Source of the DNA: a bacterium
GTDB lineage: Bacteria; Patescibacteriota; Minisyncoccia; Minisyncoccales; CG1-02-41-26
Assembly: GCA_030615715.1 (NCBI GenBank)
Contig: JAUWYS010000005.1
Span: 1-13,156 of the forward strand
Length of the DNA stretch: 13,156 bases
Direction of reading: 5' to 3'
Shown here: one piece after another, positions 11,550 through 13,156 of the stretch
Layout: the number at the start of each line of letters is the position of its first letter
Position numbering within the stretch: position 1 is the stretch's first letter
Notes under the pieces: model-generated
Told to the model about the DNA's origin: nothing
What the model saw: the letters and a program-made list of their open reading frames with translations, nothing else
Database searches by the model: none
Made by a program: the position numbers and the translations under genes

Positions 11550-13156
11550 ATGAACAAACAACAAGCTCAAGAGAGAATCAAGAAACTAAAAAAGGTGATT
11601 AATTATCACCGTTATTTATATCACGTGCTTGAGCACCAAGAGATTTCAGAAGGAGCTTTGGATTCTCTGAAACACGAACTCTATCAATTGGAGCAACAAT
11701 TTCCAGAACTTATCACTCCTGACTCTCCAACTCAAAGGGTGGGGGGAGAACCCCTGGAAGGATTTGAAAAAGTAAAACGTAAATCACCCATGCTCTCGCT
11801 TGAAGATGTTTTCGGACAAAAGGAGCTTGAAGATTGGCAGAACTATCTGGAGCGGCTCATTCCCAATCAAAAATTTGATTATTTTGCTGAAATGAAAATA
11901 GATGGTTTCGCCATTTCTCTAATTTATAAAAACGGGGTTTTCTGGCAGGGCTCAACCAGAGGCGATGGCATCACTGGAGAGGATGTCACCCAGAACTTAA
12001 AAACCATAGAAAGCATTCCCTTAAAATTGGAGATACACGGTAAGCTTCTTTCAAAAGACTACGACCCACCCTCCGCATCCTCCCATTCCTCGCTTCGCTC
12101 GGAATGGGCCCCTATTGAAAGAAATTTAAAAAGGGAAATTGAAATTCGGGGAGAGGTCTATATGGAAAAGAAGGATTTTGAAAAATTTAATCAAGAGCGT
12201 AAAAAAAGGGGAGAGCCAGCTTATGCCAATCCACGCAATCTGGCTGCAGGCTCCATCAGACAACTTGACCCCAAATTAGCCGCCTCCCGCCCCTTAAAAT
12301 TTTTAGCTTATAACATCATTACTGATTTAGGACAAACCCTTCATTCTCAAGAGCATCAGGTTCTACCCCAGATGGGTTTTAAGACAGACCCCGGGAAAGT
12401 TTGTAAAGATTTAGATGAAATTGTTGATTTTTGGAAAGATATTATCAAGAAAAGAGAAAGATTGCCTTTCCAGATTGACGGAATAGTTATAAATGTAGAT
12501 GACAACTCGCTTTTCCAAAAATTGGGAAAGGTTGGCAAAAGCCCCCGGGGAGCCCGTGCTTTTAAATTCTCCCCAGCCCAGGCAACCACCGTGGTTGAAG
12601 ATATAAAAATTCAGATTGGCAGGACCGGAGCCGCCACCCCGGTAGCCCATTTGAAACCAGTTGAGGTGGGGGGAGTTACCATTACCAGAGCCACCTTACA
12701 CAACGAGGATGAAATAAAAAGATTGGGGGTTAAAATTGGAGATACTGTGATTATAGACAGAGCAGGAGATGTGATTCCAGAAGTGGTCAAAGTTATGAAA
12801 GATTTGAGAACTGGTCAGGAAAAGGAATTTAAAATGCCCAAAGCCTGTCCGGTTTGCGGCTCCCAACTCATTAAAGCAGCTAAGGAGGCAATTTGGAGGT
12901 GCCCTAGTTCAGAGTGTCAAGCCAAACAGAAACGTTATTTCTATCATTTTATCAGCAAAGGTGCCTTTGATATCAAAGGGGTGGGTCCGAGAATCATTGA
13001 CCAACTGATTGAAGAGAATTTGGTTACTGACCCAGCTGACCTTTTTGAGTTAAAAGAAGGAGATTTAATTCCCTTGGAAAGATTTGCTGAAAAATCAGCT
13101 CAAAATTTAGTCCAAGCTCTTTCAAAGAGTAAAAAAATAATTTTAGCTCGTTTTAT
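11550..13156 (+). CDS. ligA: NAD+-dependent DNA ligase LigA (3' end outside window)
   Basis: An open frame runs from the ATG to the window edge, 535 codons, with no stop. It shows the LigA domains in order: Ia (about 1-70, with YLYHV), the adenylation domain with nucleotidyl lysine K116 in KIDG, RGDGITGEDVT, IRGEV, NPRNLAAGSIRQLDP, motif IV IDGIVINV, motif V RAFKF, the OB fold, and a four-cysteine Zn finger (CPVC, then C...C). The first HhH follows. The remaining HhH motifs and BRCT domain lie beyond the edge. It seals nicks in replication and repair. Compared with E. coli LigA, Tyr35 is Leu37, Asp32 is Glu34 and Lys290 is Asn315. About 28 extra residues separate IPLKL from IEIRGEV. It follows the pilus genes by 3 nt and may be cotranscribed; an in-frame TTG directly precedes the ATG. 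Confidence 0.95.
   Translation, partial: MNKQQAQERIKKLKKVINYHRYLYHVLEHQEISEGALDSLKHELYQLEQQFPELITPDSPTQRVGGEPLEGFEKVKRKSPMLSLEDVFGQKELEDWQNYLERLIPNQKFDYFAEMKIDGFAISLIYKNGVFWQGSTRGDGITGEDVTQNLKTIESIPLKLEIHGKLLSKDYDPPSASSHSSLRSEWAPIERNLKREIEIRGEVYMEKKDFEKFNQERKKRGEPAYANPRNLAAGSIRQLDPKLAASRPLKFLAYNIITDLGQTLHSQEHQVLPQMGFKTDPGKVCKDLDEIVDFWKDIIKKRERLPFQIDGIVINVDDNSLFQKLGKVGKSPRGARAFKFSPAQATTVVEDIKIQIGRTGAATPVAHLKPVEVGGVTITRATLHNEDEIKRLGVKIGDTVIIDRAGDVIPEVVKVMKDLRTGQEKEFKMPKACPVCGSQLIKAAKEAIWRCPSSECQAKQKRYFYHFISKGAFDIKGVGPRIIDQLIEENLVTDPADLFELKEGDLIPLERFAEKSAQNLVQALSKSKKIILARF
12082..12108. repeat. perfect inverted repeat inside ligA
   Basis: CCCATTCC (12082-12089) and GGAATGGG (12101-12108) are perfect 8-bp arms around TCGCTTCGCTC. 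The loop contains, on the minus strand, the word GAGCGAAG that also occurs at 1123-1130 in the comF-pilM gap. It is translated in frame within the extra segment of LigA and adds no stop codon. Confidence 0.85.

Noticed and set aside
12356-12650. Minus-strand frames within ligA.
   Set aside because: They are antisense to conserved LigA motifs on the plus strand.

Overview
The window looks like chromosome from an ultra-small bacterium of the Candidate Phyla Radiation (Patescibacteria, probably the Parcubacteria side). This is an inference. It rests on a compact type IV pilus locus with no secretin gene, very short intergenic gaps, almost no Shine-Dalgarno sequences, promoters that sit right against start codons, and a divergent LigA. 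The DNA is moderately AT-rich and gene-dense, with no sign of phage, insertion sequences or CRISPR.

Layout. Positions 1-332 hold three tRNA genes: tRNA-Arg(GCG) on the minus strand, and tRNA-Ser(GCU) and tRNA-Ser(UGA) on the plus strand. The two sides are driven by back-to-back promoters whose -35 boxes nearly touch. A bidirectional terminator (340-365) separates them from a convergent comF-like gene (367-1071, minus), a competence-associated phosphoribosyltransferase-fold protein. Between comF and the pilus operon lies about 236 bp carrying three copies of a palindromic repeat.

From 1308 to 11546 almost everything is a type IV pilus machine on the plus strand. The order is pilM, pilN, pilO, a small single-pass membrane protein in the pilP position, pilB (extension ATPase), pilT (retraction ATPase), pilC (inner-membrane platform), two tandem cysteine-rich pilins, pilD (prepilin peptidase) and four minor pilins in GspH-I-J-K order. 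The second pilin has its own promoter and its own terminator and is the best candidate for the major subunit. The minor pilins would prime the fibre, PilMNO and the small protein form the inner-membrane alignment complex, PilB and PilT work on the PilC platform, and PilD processes all six prepilins. With comF nearby, DNA uptake is a reasonable guess for one role of this pilus, alongside attachment to host cells.

The window ends inside ligA (from 11550), an NAD+-dependent DNA ligase. It carries an in-frame extra segment containing a perfect hairpin, and changes at residues that are essential in E. coli LigA.

The points most worth checking are a 7-bp tandem repeat inside pilD that could switch the reading frame, the palindromic insert in ligA and the related intergenic palindromes, the tandem Cys-rich pilins with different transcriptional wiring, and near-leaderless extended -10 promoters.
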